The notes under the pieces: model-generated
Told to the model about the DNA's origin: nothing
Database searches by the model: none
Seen by the model: only the letters and a program-made list of their open reading frames with translations
Position numbers and translations under genes: made by a program
Part shown: positions 34,168-43,685 of the stretch, piece after piece
How the letters are laid out: each line of letters opens with the position of its first letter
Position numbering within the stretch: position 1 is the stretch's first letter
DNA from: Acidobacteriota bacterium
GTDB taxonomy: Bacteria; Acidobacteriota; Terriglobia; Acidiferrales; UBA7541
Direction: 5' to 3'
NCBI GenBank assembly: GCA_013289695.1
Contig: JABCZK010000039.1
Location: forward strand, 1 to 47,638
Length of the DNA stretch: 47,638 bases

Positions 34168-35763
34168 TTGGAATTCGAACCGCAGGATCAGTTTCAACAG
34201 CGTCTGAAAAATCTAGGAGAAATCGCAGGGCTGGGCCACGTGGCTTATCCGCGAAAATTTGTTTGGACGCATACGGCCAAGGAAGTGGGCGATCAGTTTG
34301 GCGAACGCACGGCCGAACAACTGACGGCGGAGCCCGTGGAAGTCCGAGCCGCGGGGCGGATTGTGGCGCTGCGGCCGCACGGGAAAGCGGCGTTTGCGCA
34401 TATTGCTGGCGGCGGCGGACGTCTGCAGATTTACGTGCGGCAGGACGTGGTGGGAGAGGAGACTTACAAGCTATTCAGGCTGCTGGATTTAGGCGATATT
34501 GTGGGAGTTTCCGGGCACCTTTTTCGCACCAAGACGAACGAGCTTAGTGTGAAGGTGGAAAAGATCGAGCTGCTGAGCAAGGCGCTATTGCCCCTGCCGG
34601 AAAAATGGCATGGGTTGGCGGACATCGAGCAGCGCTATCGGCGGCGCTACCTGGATTTGATCGTCAACCAGGGGGCGCGCGAGATTTTCATTCGGCGCGC
34701 CCAGATCATTCGCGAGATACGGCGGTTTTTTGACGCCCGGGGATATTCGGAAGTGGAGACGCCGATGATGCATCCCATTTTGGGAGGAGCCACGGCGCGG
34801 CCATTCGTGACCCACCATAACACTTTCGATATGGACCTTTATTTGCGCATCGCGCCGGAGCTGTATCTGAAGCGGCTGGTGGTGGGTGGGATCGACAGGG
34901 TATATGAGATCAACCGCAACTTCCGCAACGAAGGTATTGACGCGATCCATCAGCCGGAATTTACGATGCTGGAGTTCTACCAGGCGTACAGCGATTACCT
35001 GGAATTGATGGACATGACGGAGGAGTTATTCCGCGGATTGGCCGAGAAAGTGACGGGCAGCGCGCAGATCAAGTACGGCGAGCAGACGATCGATTTCGCG
35101 CGGTTCGAGCGGCTTTCAATGCGCGAGGCGATTGTGAAGTATTGGCCATCGGCGGCGGGTGCCGCGCCTACCGTGGCGGAATTGAGCGCCGAGGGTGGGC
35201 CGGGTAGGGTGGCGGGGCGCTTCCATACTTATGCGCGGGCGCATGGAATTGATTCTGTTGCGAATGGGACGAAGCTGTCCGATGGCGAATTGACCGGCGA
35301 GCTATTTGAAACGATTGCCGAAGCGCACCTAGTGCAGCCGACATTTATATATGACTTTCCGACGGCGATTTCGCCGCTCTCGAAGCAGAAGGCTGATGAT
35401 CCGTCGGTGACAGAGCGCTTCGAGCTGTTTGTCGCGGGGATGGAATTGGCCAATGGTTTTTCGGAATTGAATGATCCGTTCGACCAGGAGCGGCGTTTTC
35501 GCGCGCAGGTGGAAAAAGGCGGGCAGGAGGCGCCGAAAGAAGTGGACATGGAATACATACGCGCGCTGGCGCACGGTTTGCCGCCCACCGCGGGCGAAGG
35601 CGTGGGCATTGATCGCCTGGTGATGCTGCTGACGGATTCGCACGCCATTCGAGAAGTGGTGCTGTTTCCGTTGTTGCGCGCGGAATCGCCGGATGCAGCA
35701 GCCGATGACGCGTCGTCGCAAGGATCTAGTGGCGGAAGTGATTCAGGCGGCAAAGCGAAATGA
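34168..35763 (+). CDS. lysS: lysine--tRNA ligase, class II
   Basis: A 531-residue protein from TTG 34168, chosen over ATG 34111 because AAGGAAG (34153-34159) stands eight bases upstream and the promoter leaves almost no leader before 34111. The N-terminal OB domain for tRNA anticodon binding is present (about residues 40-150: VEVRAAGRIVALRPHGKAAFAHI). Class II motif 1 lies near SEVETPMMHPILGGATARPF, motif 2 near YEINRNFRNEGIDAIHQPEFTMLEFYQAY and motif 3 near GVGIDRLVMLLTDSHAIREV. It charges tRNA-Lys. The C-terminus has a low-complexity Ser/Gly/Ala tail. The stop overlaps the start of the permease gene (ATGA). Confidence 0.92.
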   Translation: MEFEPQDQFQQRLKNLGEIAGLGHVAYPRKFVWTHTAKEVGDQFGERTAEQLTAEPVEVRAAGRIVALRPHGKAAFAHIAGGGGRLQIYVRQDVVGEETYKLFRLLDLGDIVGVSGHLFRTKTNELSVKVEKIELLSKALLPLPEKWHGLADIEQRYRRRYLDLIVNQGAREIFIRRAQIIREIRRFFDARGYSEVETPMMHPILGGATARPFVTHHNTFDMDLYLRIAPELYLKRLVVGGIDRVYEINRNFRNEGIDAIHQPEFTMLEFYQAYSDYLELMDMTEELFRGLAEKVTGSAQIKYGEQTIDFARFERLSMREAIVKYWPSAAGAAPTVAELSAEGGPGRVAGRFHTYARAHGIDSVANGTKLSDGELTGELFETIAEAHLVQPTFIYDFPTAISPLSKQKADDPSVTERFELFVAGMELANGFSELNDPFDQERRFRAQVEKGGQEAPKEVDMEYIRALAHGLPPTAGEGVGIDRLVMLLTDSHAIREVVLFPLLRAESPDAAADDASSQGSSGGSDSGGKAK

Positions 35764-36986
35764 GCTTCGAATGGCTGGTGGCGCTGCGGTACCTGCGGTC
35801 GCCGAACCGGCCGGCGGTGCTGCGCATCGTCACACTGCTGGCGGTGATCGGCGTGGCGGCGGGCGTGACTACGCTGGTAATCGCGCTCTCGATGAACACC
35901 GGATTTCGCCAGGCGATTCGCGACCGCTTGCTAAGTGTTACCGCGCACGTAAACCTGAAGCCCATCAGCCCGAACGGCATCCGGGATTATCGCGAATTGA
36001 TGACGAACCTGAGCGGCACACCGGGTGTGCGTTCGATCGAACCGGCGATTTATGCCACTGTACTGCTTTCATCCGGCGGGCGCGCGCGGGGAATCGTGCT
36101 GAAGGGAGTTGACCCGGAACTGGAACGCCGCGCGAGCGAAGCTCTACATCATATCGTGGCGGGCAGCGGAGATTTTGCGCAGGATGCGGACGGGATTCCG
36201 GCAGTGCTGGTGGGGCGGATCCTGGCGAACGATCTGGATATTTCCGCGGGCGAATACATCACGCTGACCAGTCCGCAAGGAAGCTTGACGCCTTTTGGGA
36301 TGCTGCCGCGCTCGCGGCGTTTCCACGTGAGCGGAATTTTCGATTCGGGATTTTACGATTACGACGCGAATTGGGGTTTCGTCACGCTCGGGTCGGCGCA
36401 ATCGCTCGCGGGAATTGGGGACGTGGTGAGCTTGCTGGAAGCGCGCGTGACGCAGATGGACGACGCGAATAAAATTGCTGACGATTTATTGCGGCGAGCT
36501 GGGCCGGGATTCACGACTTCGACGTGGATGGACGAAAACCGCGCGTTGTTTCGCGCGTTGAGCCTGGAAAAATTGGTGACGGCGCTGTTCATCGGGCTGA
36601 TCACGTTCGTCGCCGGGTTGAATATTCTGGTAGTGCTGACCATGACGGTGACCGATCGCGCGCGCGATATCGCCGTGCTGATGGCCATGGGAGCGCGCCG
36701 CCAGCAGCTGCGCAAGATTTTCATTTTGCAGGGGCTCGTCGTGAGTATCGCGGGGACCGTGGCGGGCTTGCTGATCGGTTACACGTTTGCGGGGATCGCC
36801 AATAAATGGCGATTGATTCCGCTGAATCCTGAGGTTTATGCGATTCCGTACGTGCCATTCCACACGAATGCGCTGGACGCGATTTGGATTGCGGCGGCGG
36901 CGCTGTTCATAAGCATTGCCGCCACGATTTTGCCGGCGCGTTCGGCGTCCCGCATCTTGCCGGTGGAAATTCTCCGCTTCGAATAA
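35760..36986 (+). CDS. LolC/LolE-type lipoprotein-releasing ABC permease
   Basis: A 408-residue FtsX-family permease. The N-terminal membrane helix (LRIVTLLAVIGVAAGVTTLVIALS, about 21-44) precedes a periplasmic domain of about 220 residues, and three more helices follow near residues 277-299 (LVTALFIGLITFVAGLNILVVL), 320-343 and 378-398. The start FEWLVALRYLRSPNR fits LolC/LolE. LolCDE moves lipoproteins from the inner membrane to LolA for the outer membrane. Only one permease is encoded here, so a homodimer or LolF-like arrangement is likely. It is translationally coupled to lysS; the ATPase gene lies 403 bases on. Confidence 0.85.
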   Translation: MSFEWLVALRYLRSPNRPAVLRIVTLLAVIGVAAGVTTLVIALSMNTGFRQAIRDRLLSVTAHVNLKPISPNGIRDYRELMTNLSGTPGVRSIEPAIYATVLLSSGGRARGIVLKGVDPELERRASEALHHIVAGSGDFAQDADGIPAVLVGRILANDLDISAGEYITLTSPQGSLTPFGMLPRSRRFHVSGIFDSGFYDYDANWGFVTLGSAQSLAGIGDVVSLLEARVTQMDDANKIADDLLRRAGPGFTTSTWMDENRALFRALSLEKLVTALFIGLITFVAGLNILVVLTMTVTDRARDIAVLMAMGARRQQLRKIFILQGLVVSIAGTVAGLLIGYTFAGIANKWRLIPLNPEVYAIPYVPFHTNALDAIWIAAAALFISIAATILPARSASRILPVEILRFE

Positions 36987-37389
36987 TTAGCCTGCTCGTA
37001 ATGGGTAATTATTGGGTTCATTCCCGTGGCATATTTCCGCGGCAAGCTTCAGGCTTGCGCAGGCCGTTCGCGAGCTCGGCGGTCTGGCCCCAGGCAGTCC
37101 GACAAACGCGACGCCAGGGCGGATTTTTGCGCCGAATTGGAGGCGGGGCAATCTGCAATTCGCGACGCTCCGTGCTAGAATCGAACAAGAGGCGAAGTTT
37201 TGGCGGCTTTGCGTCGCGCAGCTGGTAGGGGTGGAGCTGCTGCTAGAGGTAACGGTACGGTCATAAAGAGAAATCCATTGGATTTACAGGTAGGAGGCGC
37301 CAAGCCCGGAATAACTAGATGCCTGTAAAGGAAGGACATACAGTTTGGTGAATTCGGCATCTAACGTGAAAGAGATTACAGCCTAGGCG
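36987..37389. other. 403-base gap between the Lol permease and ATPase genes
   Basis: A palindrome GCAAGC-ttcag-GCTTGC occurs at 37042-37058. Near the ATPase gene two tiny frames follow each other: ATG 37319 (PVKEGHTVW, ten codons) and GTG 37348 (NSASNVKEITA). They could be leader peptides but no attenuator structure was found. Otherwise nothing is recognised. Confidence 0.4.
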
Positions 37390-38211
37390 ATGCAGACGCA
37401 GGCAAATTCGAGCACCGCTGTCCTCGATAACACCGGTGAAACCACCGCGCCGGGCGCGCGCGAAATCCTGCGCGGTGAGAATCTGCGCAAGACCTTCCGC
37501 TCCGGTGCGCAAGACGTGACTCCTCTGGCGGGGATAAATCTCACGATTGCGCGCGGCGAGATGGTTGCGGTGGTCGGGCCCTCCGGCACCGGTAAAAGTA
37601 CGTTGTTGCATCTGCTTGCTGCGCTGGACACTCCAACGAGCGGTACAGTATACTTCGCCGGGAAATCGCTGCAGTTGTTTTCAGAATCGGAGCTGGCGGA
37701 GTATCGCAATCGCGCCGTGGGTTTTGTCTGGCAGCGTCACCACCTGTTGCCGGATTTCACTGCGGCGGAAAATGTAGCGATGCCTCTCCTAGTGCGGGGC
37801 GTGTCATTGGCGCAAGCGCTCCGGACCGCGGCAACATGGCTAGGCGAAGTCGGATTGGCCGATCGAGCAGAGCAACGTGGGGGTCAGCTATCTGGGGGCG
37901 AACAACAGCGTGTGGCCATCGCGCGAGCGTTGGTGAATGGCCCGGCCTTATTGCTGGCCGACGAGCCTACCGGCGACCTGGATCAACGCAGCGCCGAGAA
38001 TATTTTCGAATTGATGCAGCGGCTGCACCAGTCACTGCAGTTGACATCCATCCTTGCGACACACAACCTTTCATTAGCCCGGCGCGCCGACCGTGTTCTG
38101 ACACTGGAACGCGGAGCATTGGCCCCGGGCGCAGAAGCGCTGGGCGATTCCGCGGTACCTCTGCCGCGGACCGCCGGTGCTGGGGCGACGACTCCAGGAG
38201 ACCGTGGGTGA
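37390..38211 (+). CDS. lolD: LolD-type ABC transporter ATP-binding protein
   Basis: A 273-residue ATPase. All ABC motifs are present: Walker [10 protein letters not shown] (63-71), Q-loop VWQRHHLL (Gln115), signature LSGGEQQR (167-174), Walker [13 protein letters not shown] (187-198) and H-loop His225. The signature and the [13 protein letters not shown] Walker B fit the LolD/MacB group that works with FtsX-type permeases. It should energise lipoprotein release with the permease encoded upstream. The N-terminal 25 and C-terminal 40 residues are non-conserved extensions. MacB-type export is an alternative. Start ATG 37390; weak ribosome site. Confidence 0.85.
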   Translation: MQTQANSSTAVLDNTGETTAPGAREILRGENLRKTFRSGAQDVTPLAGINLTIARGEMVAVVGPSGTGKSTLLHLLAALDTPTSGTVYFAGKSLQLFSESELAEYRNRAVGFVWQRHHLLPDFTAAENVAMPLLVRGVSLAQALRTAATWLGEVGLADRAEQRGGQLSGGEQQRVAIARALVNGPALLLADEPTGDLDQRSAENIFELMQRLHQSLQLTSILATHNLSLARRADRVLTLERGALAPGAEALGDSAVPLPRTAGAGATTPGDRG

Positions 38212-38214
38212 CCC

Positions 38215-40641
38215 GTGTTTGAACGCTATACAGAAAAGGCTAGGCGCGTAATCTTTTTCGCACGCTACGAGGCGAGCCAGTACGGCAGCCCGTACATCGA
38301 GACGGAGCACCTGCTGCTGGGACTGTTGCGCGAGGATAAGGCGCTCGCCAACCGTTTCCTGCGCACGCATGGCTCGATCGAATCCATCCGCAAGGAAATC
38401 GAGGCGCGCATCACCGTGCGTGAACGCATCTCGACTTCGGTGGAAGTTCCGCTGAGCCAGGAGTGCAAGCGCATATTGAATTTCGCGGCCGAGGAAGCCG
38501 AGCGGCTGGGTCACAAACACGTGGGGACGGAACACCTGCTGCTGGGCGTGCTGCGGGAAGAGAAGTCTTTCGGTGCGGAGATTTTGCTGGAGCGGGGATT
38601 GCGGCTTTCAACCGTGCGCGAGGAATTGGGACGCAGCGCGGGAGAGAAGGTGCCAGTGAACCGGCCAAAAGAAGCATCGTTGTTAGCGGAATTCAGCCGA
38701 GATTTGACGCAGGCGGCGATGGAAGGCCAGCTGGACCCGCTGGTAGGACGAGACCGCGAACTGGAACGCGCGATTCAGATTCTGTGCCGGCGCACGAAAA
38801 ATAATCCGGTGCTGATCGGCGAACCAGGCGTAGGCAAGACGGCGATCGTCGAAGGGCTGGCGCAGAGAATATCGGACGGCGACGTGCCGCCGTTCCTGGC
38901 GGATAAGCGCATCCTTTCGCTGGATCTTTCCTTGATTGTGGCGGGAACGAAGTATCGCGGGCAATTCGAAGAGCGGCTGAAAACCATCATGAAGGAATTG
39001 ATGGAGAGCCAGAACGCCATCGTCTTCATAGATGAGCTGCACACGCTGGTGGGCGCGGGGTCGGCGGAAGGATCGCTGGACGCCGCGAATATTTTGAAGC
39101 CGGCGCTGAGCCGCGGCGAAATTCAGTGCATCGGCGCCACCACCCCTTCTGAATATCGCAAGTCCGTCGAAAAAGATCGTTCGCTCGAGCGGCGTTTCCA
39201 GGCCGTGAAAGTGGCGGCGCCGAATGAAGAGGAAGCGATTCGCGTGCTGCAGGGCGTGCGCGACCGCTACGAAAAATTCCATGCGGTCAGTTACACGGAC
39301 GAAGCAATTCAATACGCCGTTTATCTCTCGAACCGGTACATCCCGGACCGTTTTCTCCCGGACAAGGCCATCGATCTGCTCGATGAAGCCGGCTCGCGCG
39401 TGAAATTGCGCCAGGCCATGCTGCCGGACGAAGTTTCCGAAGTGCAGAAGCGCGTGAAGTTCATCACGCACCGCATGGAAACCGCGATCGCCAACCATGA
39501 ATTCGAGAAGGCGCGGTTTTATTCGGAGGAAGAGCGCAAGGAAAAGGAACATCTGCGTGTGCTGCGCGAGAAATTGAAGATTGACGATTCCTCGACGGGG
39601 ATCGTTACGCGCGAGGACATCGAAGAAGTGGTGGCGCGCTGGACCGGCATTCAAGTGTCGGCTATCAAGGAAGACGAACAGCAGAAGCTGCTGCGCATTG
39701 AAGAAGAACTGCACCGCCGCGTCATCAGCCAGGACAAGTCCATCACCGCGCTGGCACGGGCCATTCGCCGCAGCCGCGCGGGATTGAAGGCTCCGGGCCG
39801 TCCGGTGGGCTGCTTCCTATTCCTTGGTCCCACGGGCGTGGGCAAGACCGAAGTAGCGCGACGCCTGGCCGAATTCCTTTTCGGCAGCGAAAAGTCGCTG
39901 ATCCGCTTCGATATGTCCGAGTACATGGAGAAACATTCCGTATCGAAGTTGATCGGCGCACCTCCAGGATACGTTGGATATGAAGAAGGCGGTCAATTGA
40001 CCGAGCGCGTGCGGCGGACGCCCTATTCGGTTATTTTGCTGGATGAGATTGAAAAAGCTCACCCAGACGTGTACAACATCCTGCTACAAGTCTTTGAAGA
40101 CGGTCAGTTGACCGACGGGCTTGGCAACACGGTGGATTTCCGCAACACCATCATCATCCTTACATCGAACCTGGGCGCGCGGCAGTTGCAGAAACAGGCG
40201 GGCCTGGGTTTCGCCTCGAAGGAACTGGACGCGATGGCCAAGAGCCAGGATGACATGGTGATGAGTGAAGTGAGGCGAGTTTTCAATCCGGAATTCCTGA
40301 ATCGTCTGGACGAAGTGATTCTGTTCAATTCGCTCAACGATGACGATCTGTTGCGGATTATTGACTTGCTCGTGGGCCAGATCAACGAAACGCTGGTGCA
40401 TCGTCAGGTGCAGATTGCACTGACACCGGAGGCGCGCCAGTGGATCCTCGAGAAGACCTGCAGCGACCGAAATTATGGCGCGCGGCCGCTTCGCCGCGCG
40501 TTACAGAAGTACGTCGAAGACCCATTGTCGGAAGCTTTGATTCAGGGCGGATTGCAAAGACCCGCAACTCTCGAAATTTATCTCGGGAGCGAGGGCTTGG
40601 CGTTCCGACCTGTAGTTGAAGCAACCCCAGTGGCCCACTAG
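38215..40641 (+). CDS. clpC: ATP-dependent Clp protease ATP-binding subunit ClpC
   Basis: An 808-residue AAA+ unfoldase started at GTG 38215. Two Clp_N repeats occupy residues 1-145 ([38 protein letters not shown]). AAA1 has Walker A GEPGVGKT (202-209); a UVR motif region (about 415-450) between the AAA domains separates ClpC from ClpA and ClpB; AAA2 has GPTGVGKTE (about 538-546). The loop AGLGF (about 662-667) fits the LGF contact for ClpP. It unfolds proteins for the ClpP peptidase and is expected to need an adaptor. No clpP or ctsR/mcsB genes are near. It begins just after lolD, three bases apart. Confidence 0.94.
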   Translation: MFERYTEKARRVIFFARYEASQYGSPYIETEHLLLGLLREDKALANRFLRTHGSIESIRKEIEARITVRERISTSVEVPLSQECKRILNFAAEEAERLGHKHVGTEHLLLGVLREEKSFGAEILLERGLRLSTVREELGRSAGEKVPVNRPKEASLLAEFSRDLTQAAMEGQLDPLVGRDRELERAIQILCRRTKNNPVLIGEPGVGKTAIVEGLAQRISDGDVPPFLADKRILSLDLSLIVAGTKYRGQFEERLKTIMKELMESQNAIVFIDELHTLVGAGSAEGSLDAANILKPALSRGEIQCIGATTPSEYRKSVEKDRSLERRFQAVKVAAPNEEEAIRVLQGVRDRYEKFHAVSYTDEAIQYAVYLSNRYIPDRFLPDKAIDLLDEAGSRVKLRQAMLPDEVSEVQKRVKFITHRMETAIANHEFEKARFYSEEERKEKEHLRVLREKLKIDDSSTGIVTREDIEEVVARWTGIQVSAIKEDEQQKLLRIEEELHRRVISQDKSITALARAIRRSRAGLKAPGRPVGCFLFLGPTGVGKTEVARRLAEFLFGSEKSLIRFDMSEYMEKHSVSKLIGAPPGYVGYEEGGQLTERVRRTPYSVILLDEIEKAHPDVYNILLQVFEDGQLTDGLGNTVDFRNTIIILTSNLGARQLQKQAGLGFASKELDAMAKSQDDMVMSEVRRVFNPEFLNRLDEVILFNSLNDDDLLRIIDLLVGQINETLVHRQVQIALTPEARQWILEKTCSDRNYGARPLRRALQKYVEDPLSEALIQGGLQRPATLEIYLGSEGLAFRPVVEATPVAH

Positions 40642-40718
40642 GAATCCTACGCGCAAGCCGGCGGGAGCAGTCCGGCGGGGGAGCACACAATTTTGGGCGG
40701 GATACTGCGGCCTTGACC

Positions 40719-43592
40719 ATGGCCGCCAGCGGGAAAACTTTTCTGCGTCCATTGCAACTTCTGGTTGTGGTGTATTTGTGCGCGCTGGCTTCGGGGCAAT
40801 CCCTTTCGGCTCAACAACCTCAGGACGCGAACGGCCCGCAGTACGTTATCGAGAAAATTGAATTCATCGGTAACCGCCGGATTCAGCGCGACACTTTGCT
40901 GGCGCGAATTTTTTCACGTCCCGGCGACCCTTACAGCCCCGAGGCAGTGCGCCGCGATTTTCAGGCGCTGTGGAACACGCAGTTTTTCGAGGACATCCGT
41001 CTGGAAGTGGAAGACAGCCCCAACGCGCCGAACGCAAAACTCATCGTCTTCTATGTGACCGAGCGCCCCATCATTCGCCGCATCGAGTACAAGGGGAACA
41101 AGTCCATCACCGAGTCGGACATTCTGGACGCTTTCAAGGAAAAGAAAGTGGGCCTGTCGGTGGAAAGCCAGTTTGATCCCACGAAAATCAAGCGCGCGGA
41201 AGTGGTGATCAAGGGCCTGCTGGCCGAGCACGGGCGGCAATTCGCTACCGTGAAGCCCACCTACGAACGCATCGCGGCGACCAACGCGGTGAAATTGGTC
41301 TTTAATATTGATGAAGGGCCGAAAGTGAAAGTGGGCGACATCAAATTTGTTGGCGCCAAGGCGTTTTCCGACCGGAAACTGATCCGCTCGATGCACAACG
41401 ACCGGCCCTACGCGATTCCACTATATATCACGGAGATTCCAGTTCTCGGCAAGACCTACGACAAGGCTAAGCTGGATGAAGACCTGGGAGTGGGCATCCA
41501 CGGGATCTACCAGGACCACGGATATTTCAAGGTGTCGGTGAGCGATCCGGTGGTGAAAGTATCCGATGACAAGCGTAGCGGCATCCCGGGGCCGTGGCCG
41601 ATATTTGGCTCGAAGAACGGCAAGCGCGCGGACATCACGATCACGATTGATGAAGGCACGCAGTACCGCATGGGCAGCCTGCGGTTTCGCAGCTCGGACC
41701 CGGAACAGGGCCTGGTATTCAAGTCCGAAGTTCTGGCGCGGGCGTTCCCCCTGAAAGAAGGAGACATCCTCGCGGCGGACAAGCTGCGCAAAGCCCTCGA
41801 TAACTACAAAAAGCTTTACGGCGAGTACGGGTATATCGATTTCGTGGCCACGCCCCTGACGGAGATTGATGACGCAAAGAAGATCGTGAATCTGACCGTG
41901 GAGTTCGACCAGCAAAAGCAATTCTTCGTGCGGCGTATTGAGTTTTCCGGGAACACCACGACGCGCGACAAAGTTATTCGGCGCGAGTTGCTGCTCGATG
42001 AAGGCCAGGTATTCAACAACCGTTTGTGGGAAGTCAGCCTATTGCGGCTGAACCAGCTGAACTATTTCGACACGATCAAGCCGGAAAATGCGGAACTGAA
42101 GCGCAACGTGAAGGCTGGGACGGTGGACATCAAGCTCAAGTTGCATGAAAAAGGCAAACAGTCCATCAGCTTCAATGGCGGCGTCAGCGGCATCGCCGGA
42201 ACGTTCATCGGCGGTTCCTACACCACGAACAATTTCCTGGGGTTGGGCGAAACGCTTTCGCTTTCCGCGCAGGTGGGGAGCTTTCAGCGCGACGTGCGTT
42301 TCGGTTTCACTGAGCCGTACCTGTTCGATCGCCCCATTTCCACCGGCTTCACGATTTTTTCCACGAAATTTGATTACAATCAAGCCAAGCAGCTGGGCAT
42401 CGCCTTCAACCAGCAAGTCGCGCTCAATCCCGCGTTGCAGCAGAACTACACCACCAACTCCAAAGGCTTGACGGTGTTCGCGAGCTATCCGCTGCGGAAG
42501 TTTTCCTTTACGCGCGTGGGCATTACGTATGGCTATTCCACCACGAACATTCAGACGTTCAGCACGTCGGCTCAGTTACTGTTCGACAGCATTAAATTCA
42601 CGGGGTTGGCCGGGCCTTCCGCGCTGAACGGAATCGAATCGAGCAAGATCACGGCGACGGTTTCCTACAGCACGGTGAACAATCCGCAAAACCCGACGAA
42701 CGGCAAGAGCTTCTATTATGGGATCGGGTTTGAGGGCGGACCGCTGCAAGGGAACGTCAATACCATAACGAATTCCTTTGTGACCACCTATTTCCATCCG
42801 GTGAATAAGCGCCGCAACGTGATCGGCTTGAAGTTCCAAACGGGAATGATAACGGGTTACAACGGGACGAACGTTCCGCCGTTCAGCCGGTTCTTCCTGG
42901 GGGGCGAGAACGACGTACGTGGATTCGATTTCTACACCATTTCGCCCTTTGTGGAGATTCCCCAATCCACGACGCAGCCGGTGAGCTTCTTCAACCCCAC
43001 GGTGTTAAATGCGCAGGGGAAACCGACGCTGCAAACGATTGGCGTGCCCATGATCCAGTTCCTGCCGACGCGGCCGGGCGGCGATTTCCAGAACGTAGGC
43101 AACCTCGAATACCGCATACCGATCGCGGGACCGGTGACGCTGACGTTGTTCAACGACATCGGCGTCAACGGCATCCTGCGAAAATCGCAACTGGCGCTGG
43201 ATCCTTCGGCCGTCACTCTGTTTCAGCAGCAATATCCGAATCCGGATTTTCCGAACTTGAAGGTCGCCAGCAATCTGCCGATCTATCCCGGCACCAATTT
43301 CAAAGTACACACCTCGGCGGGCGTGGAGCTGGACGTGATCCTGCCGATCGTGAATGCGCCGTTCCGAATTTATTATGCGTACAACTATTTGCGGCTGGAC
43401 AACACCATCAACGGCCTGAGCGGCGGTTACGCGCTAAGCCAAGCGGTGAAGAACTCCTTGCCGCCCGGCGTGCTGGAGACCCAGATCGCGCCGCAGCTGC
43501 AGGCATTCATCGTCGCCAATACACAGCATATTCCGGCGGCCTTGATCGAGCCGCAGCATACCTTCCGCTTTACGGTGGGTAAGACATTCTAG
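40719..43592 (+). CDS. bamA: outer membrane protein assembly factor BamA
   Basis: A 957-residue protein started at ATG 40719 (a TTG two codons earlier is possible). A signal peptide (LQLLVVVYLCALASGQSLSAQ) leads into five POTRA domains (about 35-440; IEKIEFIGNRRIQRDTLLARI, IRRIEYKGNKSITESDILDAF, VGDIKFVGAKAFSDRKLIRS and so on). The C-terminal beta barrel follows (from about 460) with the conserved loop 6 VRGF in GGENDVRGFDF and a C-terminal FTVGKTF ending in Phe. It inserts beta-barrel proteins into the outer membrane. It is longer than E. coli BamA (810) because of loop insertions, for instance around residues 830-880. Confidence 0.93.
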   Translation: MAASGKTFLRPLQLLVVVYLCALASGQSLSAQQPQDANGPQYVIEKIEFIGNRRIQRDTLLARIFSRPGDPYSPEAVRRDFQALWNTQFFEDIRLEVEDSPNAPNAKLIVFYVTERPIIRRIEYKGNKSITESDILDAFKEKKVGLSVESQFDPTKIKRAEVVIKGLLAEHGRQFATVKPTYERIAATNAVKLVFNIDEGPKVKVGDIKFVGAKAFSDRKLIRSMHNDRPYAIPLYITEIPVLGKTYDKAKLDEDLGVGIHGIYQDHGYFKVSVSDPVVKVSDDKRSGIPGPWPIFGSKNGKRADITITIDEGTQYRMGSLRFRSSDPEQGLVFKSEVLARAFPLKEGDILAADKLRKALDNYKKLYGEYGYIDFVATPLTEIDDAKKIVNLTVEFDQQKQFFVRRIEFSGNTTTRDKVIRRELLLDEGQVFNNRLWEVSLLRLNQLNYFDTIKPENAELKRNVKAGTVDIKLKLHEKGKQSISFNGGVSGIAGTFIGGSYTTNNFLGLGETLSLSAQVGSFQRDVRFGFTEPYLFDRPISTGFTIFSTKFDYNQAKQLGIAFNQQVALNPALQQNYTTNSKGLTVFASYPLRKFSFTRVGITYGYSTTNIQTFSTSAQLLFDSIKFTGLAGPSALNGIESSKITATVSYSTVNNPQNPTNGKSFYYGIGFEGGPLQGNVNTITNSFVTTYFHPVNKRRNVIGLKFQTGMITGYNGTNVPPFSRFFLGGENDVRGFDFYTISPFVEIPQSTTQPVSFFNPTVLNAQGKPTLQTIGVPMIQFLPTRPGGDFQNVGNLEYRIPIAGPVTLTLFNDIGVNGILRKSQLALDPSAVTLFQQQYPNPDFPNLKVASNLPIYPGTNFKVHTSAGVELDVILPIVNAPFRIYYAYNYLRLDNTINGLSGGYALSQAVKNSLPPGVLETQIAPQLQAFIVANTQHIPAALIEPQHTFRFTVGKTF

Positions 43593-43685
43593 GAATGGGC
43601 ACGATTAATCCGAACGCACGATCGGCCGCGACGCACGGGAAGGCATCCAGCGCGCGCCGCGAATTCAGTTGAGAGGGTGAAAGAA

